Source: UBA1573 sp034005165 (lineage in GTDB: Bacteria; Pseudomonadota; Alphaproteobacteria; Micavibrionales; Micavibrionaceae). Taken from it: 64,000 nt of DNA. The notes below the pieces were generated by a model, which worked only from the letters and a program-made list of their open reading frames with translations, was not told the origin of the DNA and ran no database searches. The DNA lies in contig JAVEVE010000001.1 of NCBI GenBank assembly GCA_034005165.1, forward strand, positions 62,001 through 126,000, written 5' to 3'. The position numbers and the translations under genes are program-made. This document shows positions 53,289 through 62,003 of this stretch, one piece after another. Numbering within the stretch: the stretch's first letter is position 1; each line of letters starts with the position of its first letter.

Positions 53289-54044
53289 ATGGCTGGTCAT
53301 TCCCAGTTTAAGAATATTATGCATAAAAAGGGTCGTGCTGACGCAAAGCGCGCCAAAATCTTTACAAAATTAGGCCGTGAGATACAGGTTGCGGCAAAAA
53401 TGGGGGGCGGCGACCCAGGGGCTAACCCGCGATTAAGAAATGCTATAGCTGCAGCGCGTGCAGAAAATATGCCAAATGACCGTATCAAAAAATCCATTGA
53501 TGCAGGTATAGGTGCGGGCAGTACAGAAAATTTTGAAGAAATTCGCTATGAAGGATACGCACCAAATGGTGTTGCAGTTATCGTGGAAGCTTTGACAGAT
53601 AATAAAAACCGGACTGCCTCTTATGTTCGGTCTTGCTATACGAAGTACGGCGGAAATTTAGGAGAAACAGGATCTGTCGGATTTATGTTCGATCATGTTG
53701 GTGTAATTGTTTACCCGCTTACCAAAGCTGACGCAGATACAATGTTCGAAGCAGCACTAGAAGCCGGAGCAGACAATGTGGAGACAACTGAAGAAGGGCA
53801 CGAAATCCTGACCTCAACAGAGGGATTTATCTCTGCGCGTGACGCTCTGGAAGAGAAATTTGGTGAAGCTGAAAAGGCTGAGCTGACTTTCCGGCCGAAC
53901 GTCATGACAGAGGTTGATGCGGCGACAGCCCAGACTATCCTGAAAATGGTTGATGCTCTGGAAGACAGTGATGATGTACAAAACGTCATCACGAACTTTG
54001 AGGTTAGCGAAGAAGATCTCAAGAAATTGGCAGAAGCGAGCTAG
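53289..54044 (+). CDS. yebC: YebC/PmpR family protein
   Basis: A 251-residue protein of the YebC family, described as transcriptional regulators and more recently as helping ribosomes translate proline-rich stretches. The start MAGHSQFKNIMHKKGRADAKRAK and the following GGGDPGANPRLRNAI are diagnostic. It leads the ruvCAB operon, the typical location, with six bases to ruvC. The tol genes downstream encode the proline-rich TolA. Confidence 0.95.
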   Translation: MAGHSQFKNIMHKKGRADAKRAKIFTKLGREIQVAAKMGGGDPGANPRLRNAIAAARAENMPNDRIKKSIDAGIGAGSTENFEEIRYEGYAPNGVAVIVEALTDNKNRTASYVRSCYTKYGGNLGETGSVGFMFDHVGVIVYPLTKADADTMFEAALEAGADNVETTEEGHEILTSTEGFISARDALEEKFGEAEKAELTFRPNVMTEVDAATAQTILKMVDALEDSDDVQNVITNFEVSEEDLKKLAEAS

Positions 54045-54049
54045 ATATA

Positions 54050-54535
54050 ATGCGTATTCTAGGGATTGATCCGGGCTTGGAAAGAACAGGGTGGGGGGTC
54101 ATAGAAACCGAAGGCTCCCGACTGTCATTTTTAGCTGCAGGAGTTATTCTTTCCAAAGCATCAGAACCTATGGCGACACGCTTGAACCGTATCGACACAG
54201 AGTTATCCGCAATTGTTGAAAAGTGGTGTCCGAACAGCGCTGCTATTGAAGAAACTTTCGTTAATAAAAATGCGGCGTCCTCGTTAAAATTGGGACAAGC
54301 CAGAGGCGTGGCCATTGTTGCTCCCGCACGAGCAGGGTTGGACGTTGCCGAATATTCAGCAAATACAGTTAAGAAATCAGTAGTCGGAGTGGGGCATGCC
54401 GGCAAAGATCAAATAGGTATGATGATAAAAGTTCTGCTCCCGACAGCAGGACATCTGGCAGCAGATGCTGCTGATGCATTGGCGGTTGCAATTTGCCACG
54501 CACATCATGCACAATCATCACTGAAGGTAGGATAA
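54050..54535 (+). CDS. ruvC: Holliday junction endonuclease RuvC
   Basis: Cuts Holliday junctions symmetrically with RuvAB. The 161 residues begin MRILGIDPGLERTGWGVIE with the first catalytic Asp7; a further Glu lies in AAIEETFVNKNAASSLKLG and the last Asp in AADAADALAVAICHAH. The length is normal. Two bases separate its stop from the ruvA start region. Confidence 0.97.
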   Translation: MRILGIDPGLERTGWGVIETEGSRLSFLAAGVILSKASEPMATRLNRIDTELSAIVEKWCPNSAAIEETFVNKNAASSLKLGQARGVAIVAPARAGLDVAEYSANTVKKSVVGVGHAGKDQIGMMIKVLLPTAGHLAADAADALAVAICHAHHAQSSLKVG

Positions 54536-54537
54536 AA

Positions 54538-55197
54538 ATGTTCGCAAAATTAACTGGGAAGATCGATACACTTATGACTGACAGCATGATTTTGGATGTC
54601 GGTGGAGTAGGGTATCATATTTTCGCGAGTGGTCGGACTCTAGGAATCATCGGCGGCGTAGGCGACTCCACCTCTCTTATGATTGAAACACATGTTCGGG
54701 AAGACCATATCCATCTTTACGGGTTTTCCTCGGTTCAAGAGCGCGATTGGTTCCGTCTTTTGACGGGAGTTCAAGGAGTCGGTGCGCGTTCTGCTTTAGC
54801 AATTCTGACAGTATGCCCGTCAGAAAGATTAGCCGTCATCATTGCGTCTAACGACGTCAATGCACTTCGACAGGCCGATGGTGTAGGTCCAAAACTTGCG
54901 ACGCGTATTGCCTCCGAGCTGAAAGATAAGGTTCAGCATATGAGCTTGGGTGCTGTAGCACATCAACCATCCCAACCCACCAAACCTGCTAAAAAGAGCA
55001 AACAGGAGTCTATTCAGGCCGTCGAAGAAATGGTTGATCTGAATGTGGATCAGGATGTTGTCTCTGCGCTTGTTAATTTGGGATATGGGCGTTCCGAGGC
55101 ATTTTCGGCAGTAATGTCCGCTCGCCAGAAATCAAATGACAATACGCCATCTTTTGACAATCTTCTGAAAAATGCATTAAAAGAACTTGCAGGGTAA
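54538..55197 (+). CDS. ruvA: Holliday junction branch migration protein RuvA
   Basis: Tetrameric junction-binding protein that loads RuvB. The ATG at 54538 (AGGA upstream) gives the family start MFAKLTGKID; 219 residues. The OB-fold, the two helix-hairpin-helix motifs (LTGVQGVGARSALAIL, then ADGVGPKLATRIASELKDK) and the flexible linker leading to the C-terminal RuvB-binding domain (DVVSALVNLGYGRSEA) are all present. Confidence 0.97.
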   Translation: MFAKLTGKIDTLMTDSMILDVGGVGYHIFASGRTLGIIGGVGDSTSLMIETHVREDHIHLYGFSSVQERDWFRLLTGVQGVGARSALAILTVCPSERLAVIIASNDVNALRQADGVGPKLATRIASELKDKVQHMSLGAVAHQPSQPTKPAKKSKQESIQAVEEMVDLNVDQDVVSALVNLGYGRSEAFSAVMSARQKSNDNTPSFDNLLKNALKELAG

Positions 55198-55278
55198 TCG
55201 CATTCAAGTCCAGTCTAGCCTTGCACTCGAAGTCCGCTTATCGCAAACTGTAAAAACCTAGCGAATCGGACGAATAAT

Positions 55279-56319
55279 ATGACTCAAGCCGCCAAAGAGA
55301 ATGATCTTGCGCCTACAGCCTTTGCAGATGAAAAAGGTGATGATGGGGCTCTGCGTCCGCAAACACTAGAAGAGTTTATTGGCCAGAAAGACTTAAGGGC
55401 AAATCTTAAAGTTTTTGTTGAGGCCGCAAAAGCCAGAAAAGATGCACTGGATCACGTTTTGTTTTTTGGGCCACCCGGTTTGGGCAAAACAACACTGGCT
55501 CAGATAGTCGCCCGCGAACTGGGGGTAGGATTTCGTGCAACCTCTGGCCCGGTCATCGCTCGTGCAGGTGACTTGGCGGCTATCCTTACAAATTTGCAGC
55601 CCTATGATGTTCTCTTTATTGATGAAATTCACCGCCTCAATCCAGCAGTCGAAGAAATTCTTTATCCTGCCATGGAAGATCGTAAACTCGATTTGGTCAT
55701 CGGTGAAGGACCTGCTGCCAGATCTGTTCAAATTGATTTGCCTCCATTTACACTTGTCGGTGCCACAACGCGATCGGGACTTTTGACAAACCCGCTCAGA
55801 GATCGTTTCGGTATTCCCCTGCGCCTTGAATTCTATGAACACAACGAACTCTCAATCATTGTAAAACGTATCGCCCGTCTATTGAATATATCCATAACTG
55901 ATGAAGGGGCGTATGAAATCGCTAAACGTTGTCGTGGAACGCCACGCCTTGCTGGCCGATTGACCCGCCGTGTCCGTGATTTTGCTGTTGTGCTGGGGGC
56001 GGGGGCAATTGATGCCAAATCAGCCGATGAAGCCTTGAACCGTCTGGACGTGGATCATACAGGACTTGATAGCATGGACCGCAGATATCTAAAAACCATT
56101 GCAGACAAATATAGCGGTGGACCGGTCGGAATTGAAACCATGGCCGCTATTTTGGCAGAACAGCGGGATGTTGTGGAAGATGTTGTGGAACCTTATCTTC
56201 TTCAACAAGGTTTGATCAATCGCACGCCGCGAGGGCGTATGCTCTCAGCTGCGGGCTATGCCTATTTGGGAATAACCCCTCCAAAATCGACTTTAGACCA
56301 AAGCGGACTATTTGAGTAA
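55279..56319 (+). CDS. ruvB: Holliday junction ATP-dependent DNA helicase RuvB
   Basis: AAA+ motor that drives branch migration. Walker A is FFGPPGLGKTTLAQIV, Walker B is VLFIDEIHRL, the sensor region is LVGATTRSGLL and the arginine finger is in RDRFGIPLRLEFY. The winged-helix C-terminal domain ends with QGLINRTPRGRMLSA. At 346 residues it is complete. The next gene starts two bases later. Confidence 0.98.
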   Translation: MTQAAKENDLAPTAFADEKGDDGALRPQTLEEFIGQKDLRANLKVFVEAAKARKDALDHVLFFGPPGLGKTTLAQIVARELGVGFRATSGPVIARAGDLAAILTNLQPYDVLFIDEIHRLNPAVEEILYPAMEDRKLDLVIGEGPAARSVQIDLPPFTLVGATTRSGLLTNPLRDRFGIPLRLEFYEHNELSIIVKRIARLLNISITDEGAYEIAKRCRGTPRLAGRLTRRVRDFAVVLGAGAIDAKSADEALNRLDVDHTGLDSMDRRYLKTIADKYSGGPVGIETMAAILAEQRDVVEDVVEPYLLQQGLINRTPRGRMLSAAGYAYLGITPPKSTLDQSGLFE

Positions 56320-56320
56320 C

Positions 56321-56728
56321 ATGGTAGTACATGATTTTCCCGTACGAGTTTATTATGACGACACTGACGCTGGCGGAGTTGTTTACCATGCAAATTATCT
56401 GAAATTCTGCGAGCGTGCCCGCAGCGAATATCTTCGGGCTATGGGTTTTGAAAACAGCGCAATTCGCAAAGAAACCGGAACAATTATCGTTGTCAAAAAG
56501 ATCGAGGCCGAGTATCTTAGCCCCGCCAGACTTGATGACTCCCTCATCGTGCAATCCCGACTTTTATCCATTAAAAATACCAGCTTTGTAATGGAGCAAA
56601 AAGTCGTCAAAGACGCGGGGGATATTTTTGTGATGAACGTTCTATTGGTGTTTATAGATGACCAACAGGGTAGACCCGCAAAAATTCCTGAAACTGTAAA
56701 AGCAAAATTCTTGAAGGAAATGGAATAA
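56321..56728 (+). CDS. ybgC: Acyl-CoA thioesterase YbgC (Tol-Pal cluster)
   Basis: Hot-dog fold thioesterase of 135 residues. The catalytic signature YYDDTDAGGVVYHANYLKF contains the usual Asp and His. Relatives act on short acyl-CoA or acyl-ACP and lie at the front of the tol operon, as here. The ATG at 56321 is two bases after the ruvB stop. An in-frame TTG at 56312 inside ruvB is less likely. Confidence 0.94.
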   Translation: MVVHDFPVRVYYDDTDAGGVVYHANYLKFCERARSEYLRAMGFENSAIRKETGTIIVVKKIEAEYLSPARLDDSLIVQSRLLSIKNTSFVMEQKVVKDAGDIFVMNVLLVFIDDQQGRPAKIPETVKAKFLKEME

Positions 56729-56731
56729 ATA

Positions 56732-57541
56732 ATGCCAGATGCAGCCCTCACAGCCACAACGCCCGTAACATCGGACACAATCTCAACCGTAGCTTCAGGC
56801 GCTATTGCAGCTCCGACACATGATCTGTCTGTGTGGGGGTTATTTATGAATGCGGATATGGTTGTAAAGTCAGTAATGATCCTTCTGATTTTCATGTCGA
56901 TCTGGTGCTGGACAATTATAATTTCAAAACGCATGACACTCAAAAAATTGAATCGCCGTGCAGATCGCTTCGAAGATGCATTCTGGTCTGGAGAGGCCCT
57001 CGACAAACTCTTCCAACGCGTCAAAAAAAGCCCGCCAGATCCATTGCTTGCTACGTTCACAGCAGGTATGGAAGAATGGCAGGCGGGTGTTGCAGCAGGT
57101 ATTCCAAAATCCGAAAGCCTACAAGCAAGTCTAAAACAACGTGTCGAGCGCGCCATGTCATTGGCGATAGGGCGAGAGATGCAACTGCTTGAGCGTGGAA
57201 TGACCTTTCTGGCAACAACGGGTTCAACAGCTACCTTTATCGGTCTTTTTGGAACGGTATGGGGGATTATGAACTCCTTCACCGCAATTGCAGCTATGAA
57301 TAATACCTCTTTGGCTGTTGTTGCGCCCGGTATCGCGGAAGCTTTGTTCGCGACTGCGATGGGATTGGTTGCCGCTATTCCTGCAATGGTTTCATATAAC
57401 GTGTTCTCGACATCTTTGGCACGCTACGGTGATCGTCTTCATACGTTTAGCGGTGAATTCCTCTCTATTATGGTGCGCCATCTTGATGCTCAGGAAAATG
57501 GTGGAACATCTCCTGCTAAAACATCTCAGAAAGTTGCATAG
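56732..57541 (+). CDS. tolQ: TolQ proton channel subunit
   Basis: Inner-membrane protein of the Tol machine, which uses the proton gradient to pull the outer membrane during constriction. The 269 residues contain one N-terminal helix (MVVKSVMILLIFMSIWCW region) and two further helices, with the MotA/TolQ/ExbB core from LERGMTFLATTGSTATFIGL and GIAEALFATAMGLVAAIPAM. The N-terminal extension of about 40 residues is Ala/Thr-rich. It starts three bases after ybgC. Confidence 0.96.
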   Translation: MPDAALTATTPVTSDTISTVASGAIAAPTHDLSVWGLFMNADMVVKSVMILLIFMSIWCWTIIISKRMTLKKLNRRADRFEDAFWSGEALDKLFQRVKKSPPDPLLATFTAGMEEWQAGVAAGIPKSESLQASLKQRVERAMSLAIGREMQLLERGMTFLATTGSTATFIGLFGTVWGIMNSFTAIAAMNNTSLAVVAPGIAEALFATAMGLVAAIPAMVSYNVFSTSLARYGDRLHTFSGEFLSIMVRHLDAQENGGTSPAKTSQKVA

Positions 57542-57549
57542 GTGACCAG

Positions 57550-58008
57550 ATGGGAATGAATGTCCAAAGCAGAGGTAGCGGATCAGGCCATGGTGGATAT
57601 CGCCGCGCTTATCGCCCCATGGCAGAAATTAACGTCACACCTTTTATTGATGTGATGTTGGTTCTCCTTATTGTTTTCATGGTGACTGCACCTTTACTAA
57701 GTGCGGGTGTTCAGGTTGACCTGCCGAAAACAGAAGCCGGGCCTGTTGCTGATAAAGATGAAAAACCCTTGGAAGTCAGCGTCAATAAAAAAGGGGATAT
57801 CTTTATAGGTGAAACAAAAGTCACAAAAGAAGAATTAACTGTGAAGCTGTCTGCAATAACCGGAGATGATTTTGAACGCCGTGTATTTATCAGAGCAGAT
57901 CAGGGTATCTCTTACGGAGACGTCATGGAAGTCCTTGGGTCTATCAACAAGTCAGGATACAAAAAAGTTGCCCTGATTACCGAACCGTCAGTACCCGCGA
58001 AAAAATAG
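57550..58008 (+). CDS. tolR: TolR
   Basis: Second part of the proton channel. The 152 residues carry one membrane helix with the essential Asp in INVTPFIDVMLVLLIVFM, then the periplasmic domain beginning VQVDLPKTEAGPV and ending with YGDVMEVLGSINKSGYKKVA. An N-terminal Gly/Arg-rich stretch of about 20 residues precedes the helix. It follows tolQ by eight bases. Confidence 0.96.
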   Translation: MGMNVQSRGSGSGHGGYRRAYRPMAEINVTPFIDVMLVLLIVFMVTAPLLSAGVQVDLPKTEAGPVADKDEKPLEVSVNKKGDIFIGETKVTKEELTVKLSAITGDDFERRVFIRADQGISYGDVMEVLGSINKSGYKKVALITEPSVPAKK

Positions 58009-58020
58009 GAACCTGAATTT

Positions 58021-58917
58021 ATGGTTGCCGACCCACAAGATAACAGAAACATACACAATGCTGTGCAGGGATCAAAGACACCATTTTTGATCTCTGTTCT
58101 CGTGCATATTGTTGTCTTTATTCTGGTGATTTTCGGAATGCCTCATTGGAAACGCGATATCGAACTGGTCGAACCTGTCCCTGTTACTTTGGTTGATAAT
58201 ATCGGTGAATTAACAACAACAGATAAACCTCCTACAAAGGCCGCCCCTAAAAAAGAAGAAAAGAAACCGGAACCCAAGAAGGAAGAACCTAAGAAAGAGG
58301 AAAAACAGTCTCCCAAGAAGCAGGAAACAGCTAAGCCTCCTGCTGAAGATGTTTTGCAGCCTCCTCCTAAAGAAGAAAAAGCAGAAAAGCTTCCTGACAA
58401 AAAGCCGGAGAAAAAACAAGAGCCTAAAAAAGAGGAAAAGAAACAGCCTCCTAAGAAAGAAGAGCCTAAAAAAGAAGATCCTAAGAAGCAAGAGCAGGAT
58501 TTCGAGAATCTTTTAAAAGATTTGACACCTGAAGATCAGTCAAAAGCCGAAGAAAAAACACCTGAACCAGCCCCACAAACACCGAGTGTTGGTAAATTTA
58601 CAGGCGTTCTCAGCATGACCGAAATGGATGCGCTGCGTTACCAATTGAGCCAATGCTGGAGTATTATGGCAGGTGCCATGAATTCTCAAGATTTGGCAGT
58701 TGAAGTTCGTGTTGTGGTTAATCCTGACAGAACCGTCCGTTCTGCGAAGATTTTGGATCAATATAAATATAATTCGGACCCGTTCTTCCGCGCTGCTGCT
58801 GATGCGGCTGTTAGGGCATTAAATAATCCCAAATGTACCCCTTTAAATTTGCCGCCGGAGAAGTATGATAACTGGCGTGAAATGACAATCAATTTTGACC
58901 CGAGAGATATGTTCTAA
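58021..58917 (+). CDS. tolA: TolA, energy-transducing periplasm-spanning protein
   Basis: Links the TolQR motor to the outer membrane. A single N-terminal helix (FLISVLVHIVVFILVIFGM) anchors it. Residues about 75-160 are a Lys/Glu/Pro-rich linker (for example KKEEKKPEPKKEEPKKEEK), extended rather than coiled because of its proline, unlike the helical domain II of E. coli TolA. The C-terminal domain (from about LSMTEMDALRYQLSQCWS) resembles TolA domain III or TonB-C. The 298 residues are shorter than in E. coli. Confidence 0.93.
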   Translation: MVADPQDNRNIHNAVQGSKTPFLISVLVHIVVFILVIFGMPHWKRDIELVEPVPVTLVDNIGELTTTDKPPTKAAPKKEEKKPEPKKEEPKKEEKQSPKKQETAKPPAEDVLQPPPKEEKAEKLPDKKPEKKQEPKKEEKKQPPKKEEPKKEDPKKQEQDFENLLKDLTPEDQSKAEEKTPEPAPQTPSVGKFTGVLSMTEMDALRYQLSQCWSIMAGAMNSQDLAVEVRVVVNPDRTVRSAKILDQYKYNSDPFFRAAADAAVRALNNPKCTPLNLPPEKYDNWREMTINFDPRDMF

Positions 58918-58927
58918 GGAGCCTGCC

Positions 58928-60247
58928 ATGAAACAAATTTTAATGACGTTTTTTTTAGGAGTATTAGCTCTCGGTAGCTGGACTCAAGACGCACACGCAG
59001 AGCTGCGTGTCGATGTAAACCGCGGAACAAAAAATCCAATCCCGATAGCTATTACAAACTTTGTAGTCAAAGACCCGTCAGGGGCTGAATTTGCAACATC
59101 CATTCCTTCGGTTATTGCATCCGACCTGAGCAGTACAGGGTTATTCCGTATGATCGACCCGCGTGCCTTTATTCAGGACGCGGCCTCCATGCAAACACAA
59201 ATTCGTTTTGCGGAATGGAAAGCTATAAACGCCCAAGTTCTTGTGAATGGCGCTGTAACCAAAACTGCCGATGGAAAAACCCGCGTTGAGTTTCGTTTAT
59301 TTGATGTCTACGGCCAACAACAATTAACCGGCATGGCATATATGACCACACCACAAAACTGGCGCCGTATTGCTCACATTATATCTGACGAAATATATAA
59401 GCGTCTGACAGGTGAGGGGGGATATTTCGATTCACGTATCGTCTACATAGCCGAGTCAGGACCTGCTACAAAACGTGTCAAGCGTTTGGCAATTATGGAT
59501 CAGGATGGCGCAAATAATCGCTACCTGACCGATGGCAGCAACCTGGTTTTGACCCCTCGTTTTTCGCCTAACACACAGACAATCACCTATATGTCCTATG
59601 TTGGAAACAAGCCTCGCGTTTACATCTATGATCTCGAAACCGGACGTCAGGAAGTTCTGGGTGATTTTAAAGGTATGACCTTTGCGCCGCGTTTCTCCCC
59701 TGACGGAGGCAAGGTTGTCATGTCCTTATCTAAAAATGGAAATGCGGATATATATTCTCTTGATCTGCGTTCCCGCCAGTCACGACAACTGACAAACAGT
59801 AACAGCATTGATACATCACCAAGCTATGCCCCTGATGGATCAAAAATTGCTTTTGAATCCGACCGCGGCGGTACGCAACAAATCTATGTAATGAATGCAG
59901 ATGGAACAAACCCTCACCGCATTACCTTCGGAGATGGAAGATATGCATCTCCCGTTTGGTCTCCTCGCGGTGACTTGATTGCCTTTGTTAAAATGCTGAA
60001 AGGCCAATTCTACATTGGTGTAATACGCCCTGATGGGACTGGTGAACGCTTGCTCAGTAATGCATTTCACATGGAAGGTCCGACTTGGGCACCAAACGGA
60101 CGCGTTCTTGCATTCTTTAAAGAAATCCCGAGTGGAAAAGGCCGCACAGCCCAGCTGTATAGCATTGATTTGACCGGTGACAACGAGCATCTACTCCGTT
60201 CACCCGGAAGTGGGTCTGACCCAGCTTGGTCGCCACTTAATCCATAA
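58928..60247 (+). CDS. tolB: TolB, periplasmic beta-propeller
   Basis: Periplasmic protein that cycles between Pal and TolA. The ATG at 58928 has AAGGAG seven bases upstream; 439 residues with a signal peptide ending at about AHA/E. An N-terminal domain precedes a six-bladed propeller with WD40-like repeats: LVLTPRFSPNTQTITYMSY, MTFAPRFSPDGGKVVMSLS, IDTSPSYAPDGSKIAFESD, ASPVWSPRGDLIAF and GPTWAPNGRVLAFF. It is the last gene of the operon here; pal does not follow. Confidence 0.96.
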   Translation: MKQILMTFFLGVLALGSWTQDAHAELRVDVNRGTKNPIPIAITNFVVKDPSGAEFATSIPSVIASDLSSTGLFRMIDPRAFIQDAASMQTQIRFAEWKAINAQVLVNGAVTKTADGKTRVEFRLFDVYGQQQLTGMAYMTTPQNWRRIAHIISDEIYKRLTGEGGYFDSRIVYIAESGPATKRVKRLAIMDQDGANNRYLTDGSNLVLTPRFSPNTQTITYMSYVGNKPRVYIYDLETGRQEVLGDFKGMTFAPRFSPDGGKVVMSLSKNGNADIYSLDLRSRQSRQLTNSNSIDTSPSYAPDGSKIAFESDRGGTQQIYVMNADGTNPHRITFGDGRYASPVWSPRGDLIAFVKMLKGQFYIGVIRPDGTGERLLSNAFHMEGPTWAPNGRVLAFFKEIPSGKGRTAQLYSIDLTGDNEHLLRSPGSGSDPAWSPLNP

Positions 60248-60254
60248 AAAAAAG

Positions 60255-60281
60255 AGGGCGTCCAACAGGCGCCCTTTTTTA
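60255..60281 (+). terminator. Terminator ending the yebC-ruv-tol operon
   Basis: Stem AGGGCG/CGCCCT with a nine-base loop and six T residues, eight bases after the tolB stop. An A-run on the other side allows it to act for the convergent rppH gene too. Confidence 0.88.
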
Positions 60282-60308
60282 TTGGCTACTACTTTTTGTC
60301 CTATATGT

Positions 60309-60782
60309 TTACTTTGCGAGGTCTGCGAAAAGTCCAATGACTTGAGAGTAAGTTTCGCGCTTAAAAGGGACGATCAGATTAACAGTCTGATTTAGATCAA
60401 CCCACTGCCAACGCGAAAATTCAGGAACATCATGCCCATCCAGATGAATATCCGAATCCTGACCTGTAAAGCGCATGGCAACCCATGTTTGTTCTTGCCC
60501 TCTATATTTACCTCCCCAATGCTTGGTTGAAAGCTCCATAGGAACATCATAACAAATCGTATGGTCCGCTATCCGTATCAGTTTGGCCATATCTGTTCCA
60601 ACTTCTTCAAGAAGCTCTCTACGGGCAGCGGCAATAATTTCTTCTCCGTCATCGACACCACCTTGTGGCATCTGCCACGCTCCGGGAGTATCTATCCTCT
60701 CACCGACAAAGACTTGACCTGCGCTATTAAACAATGCAATTCCTACACAAGGGCGGTATGGGAGAGGCGGCAAACTAACCAT
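60309..60782 (-). CDS. rppH: RNA pyrophosphohydrolase RppH
   Basis: Removes pyrophosphate from the 5' end of mRNAs and so starts their decay. The Nudix box is complete: GGVDDGEEIIAAARRELLEE followed by VG. The N-terminal YRPCVGIALFNSAGQVF and the later WGGKYRGQEQTW and RWQWVDL are RppH-like. 157 residues. It is the last gene of a minus-strand cluster that begins upstream of the window. Confidence 0.94.
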   Translation of the reverse strand: MVSLPPLPYRPCVGIALFNSAGQVFVGERIDTPGAWQMPQGGVDDGEEIIAAARRELLEEVGTDMAKLIRIADHTICYDVPMELSTKHWGGKYRGQEQTWVAMRFTGQDSDIHLDGHDVPEFSRWQWVDLNQTVNLIVPFKRETYSQVIGLFADLAK

Positions 60783-60792
60783 AATTTTTATC

Positions 60793-61989
60793 CTATTGAT
60801 GTTCTATGGCCGCTGATAAAGGAACCAACTGCAAGCCTGAGGTTTTAAGCTCGGTTGCCCAATCCTTTATTTGAGCAAAGCGGGATGGCTGCGCAGGGAT
60901 ATATGCAACAACTACGTATTTATCCAGCGCAACCTGCTCAAGACCTTTTAAGCTGCGGGCAAAATCAACTTCGGATTTGCCGCCGTCAAGCCAGACAGTA
61001 TTTGTGGTATATGGAATTTTCTTCTTACGCGAGGCAATAAAGGAAGAAAATTTATCCTCCGGATCAGCAGAAACAAGTCCTATACCAGCAGATTCAATAT
61101 CTTCAAATATATGTTTTAATCCGTCTTCAGCATCAGAAAATGACGGCTTATTCATGAAATTGATGCCGGCGTAGCCAAATCCCAGAGAGAGAAGCCTCTG
61201 CAATCGTGCAGTGTTTTGTTCATTGTTAAATCCGGACAACAATGTCACAGGGCCTGTATCATCAACACCAAACCCCTCGGTCTGAATGGGTGCGTCAAGC
61301 CACACTTCATGTTGAGCAGCGCGCGCCATATCTATTTTTTTTTGGAACTCCGAACTATAAGGAGAAATTACAAATGTAACATACGGCGGCAACCCCATAA
61401 GGCTTGACTTAAATACATCATCAGACAATCCGTAATCAACCATCACAAGAGAAATGACACCTTTTGCACCGGCATCTGCAATATAACTCAATTTATATGC
61501 ATCAAATACTGTCTTCCCGTCTGCGGTACGTTTAGGAACATCTCCAAAAGATGACTCAGTAAATAATTCGGATATTTTTTCTGTTTTTTGCTCCAGTATA
61601 TATTTAGGAACTTTGACATTTAAAGGCATCGCACCATGGCCGGTTTCGTCTGTATGGAGAGGAGATCCTGAAATGTCATGTGGCGTCCCGTACTGAATAG
61701 GCACGTCTTCATGATAGGAGATATCAAGAACAGCTGCTGGATGAAGTTCGCTCGCGATTTCTTCTGACGCATGTTCCTTGTTATCGTCGACAAGATCACC
61801 AAAATCAACAAAACCAAAGAAATGAATAAGATAAAAACAAAAGACGAGGAGAAATCCGGAAGACCAAACATAGGAACGAAGGCTAATCCAGTTTTCAAAT
61901 AGTCTTTTTATACCCAAACGCACATCGGGAACACCAATGTGCATTTTAGGTATTTGAAACTTATTTAAAAAGGCAGGTAATGCCACCAA
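60793..61989 (-). CDS. Divergent polysaccharide deacetylase (YibQ/DUF610)
   Basis: A 398-residue protein with one membrane helix near the N-terminus (about 38-58) and a periplasmic NodB-like barrel. Landmarks are ISLVMVDYGLSDDVF, HEVWLDAPIQTEGF and GYAGINFMNKPSF. The metal site of true deacetylases is not all there, as is usual for this family, whose members lie beside envC/ctpA and probably serve cell-wall turnover. It starts 14 bases after the S41 protease gene. Confidence 0.9.
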   Translation of the reverse strand: MVALPAFLNKFQIPKMHIGVPDVRLGIKRLFENWISLRSYVWSSGFLLVFCFYLIHFFGFVDFGDLVDDNKEHASEEIASELHPAAVLDISYHEDVPIQYGTPHDISGSPLHTDETGHGAMPLNVKVPKYILEQKTEKISELFTESSFGDVPKRTADGKTVFDAYKLSYIADAGAKGVISLVMVDYGLSDDVFKSSLMGLPPYVTFVISPYSSEFQKKIDMARAAQHEVWLDAPIQTEGFGVDDTGPVTLLSGFNNEQNTARLQRLLSLGFGYAGINFMNKPSFSDAEDGLKHIFEDIESAGIGLVSADPEDKFSSFIASRKKKIPYTTNTVWLDGGKSEVDFARSLKGLEQVALDKYVVVAYIPAQPSRFAQIKDWATELKTSGLQLVPLSAAIEHQ

Positions 61990-62003
61990 ATATCCCCCAA
62001 AGT

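Noticed and set aside
58143..58491. Two minus-strand frames rich in Gly/Ser or Phe/Leu opposite tolA
   Set aside because: They are shadows of the Lys/Glu/Pro-rich repeat in TolA.
58240..58500. Repeat-like low-complexity DNA
   Set aside because: It is explained by the coding repeats of the TolA linker, not by a mobile or CRISPR repeat.
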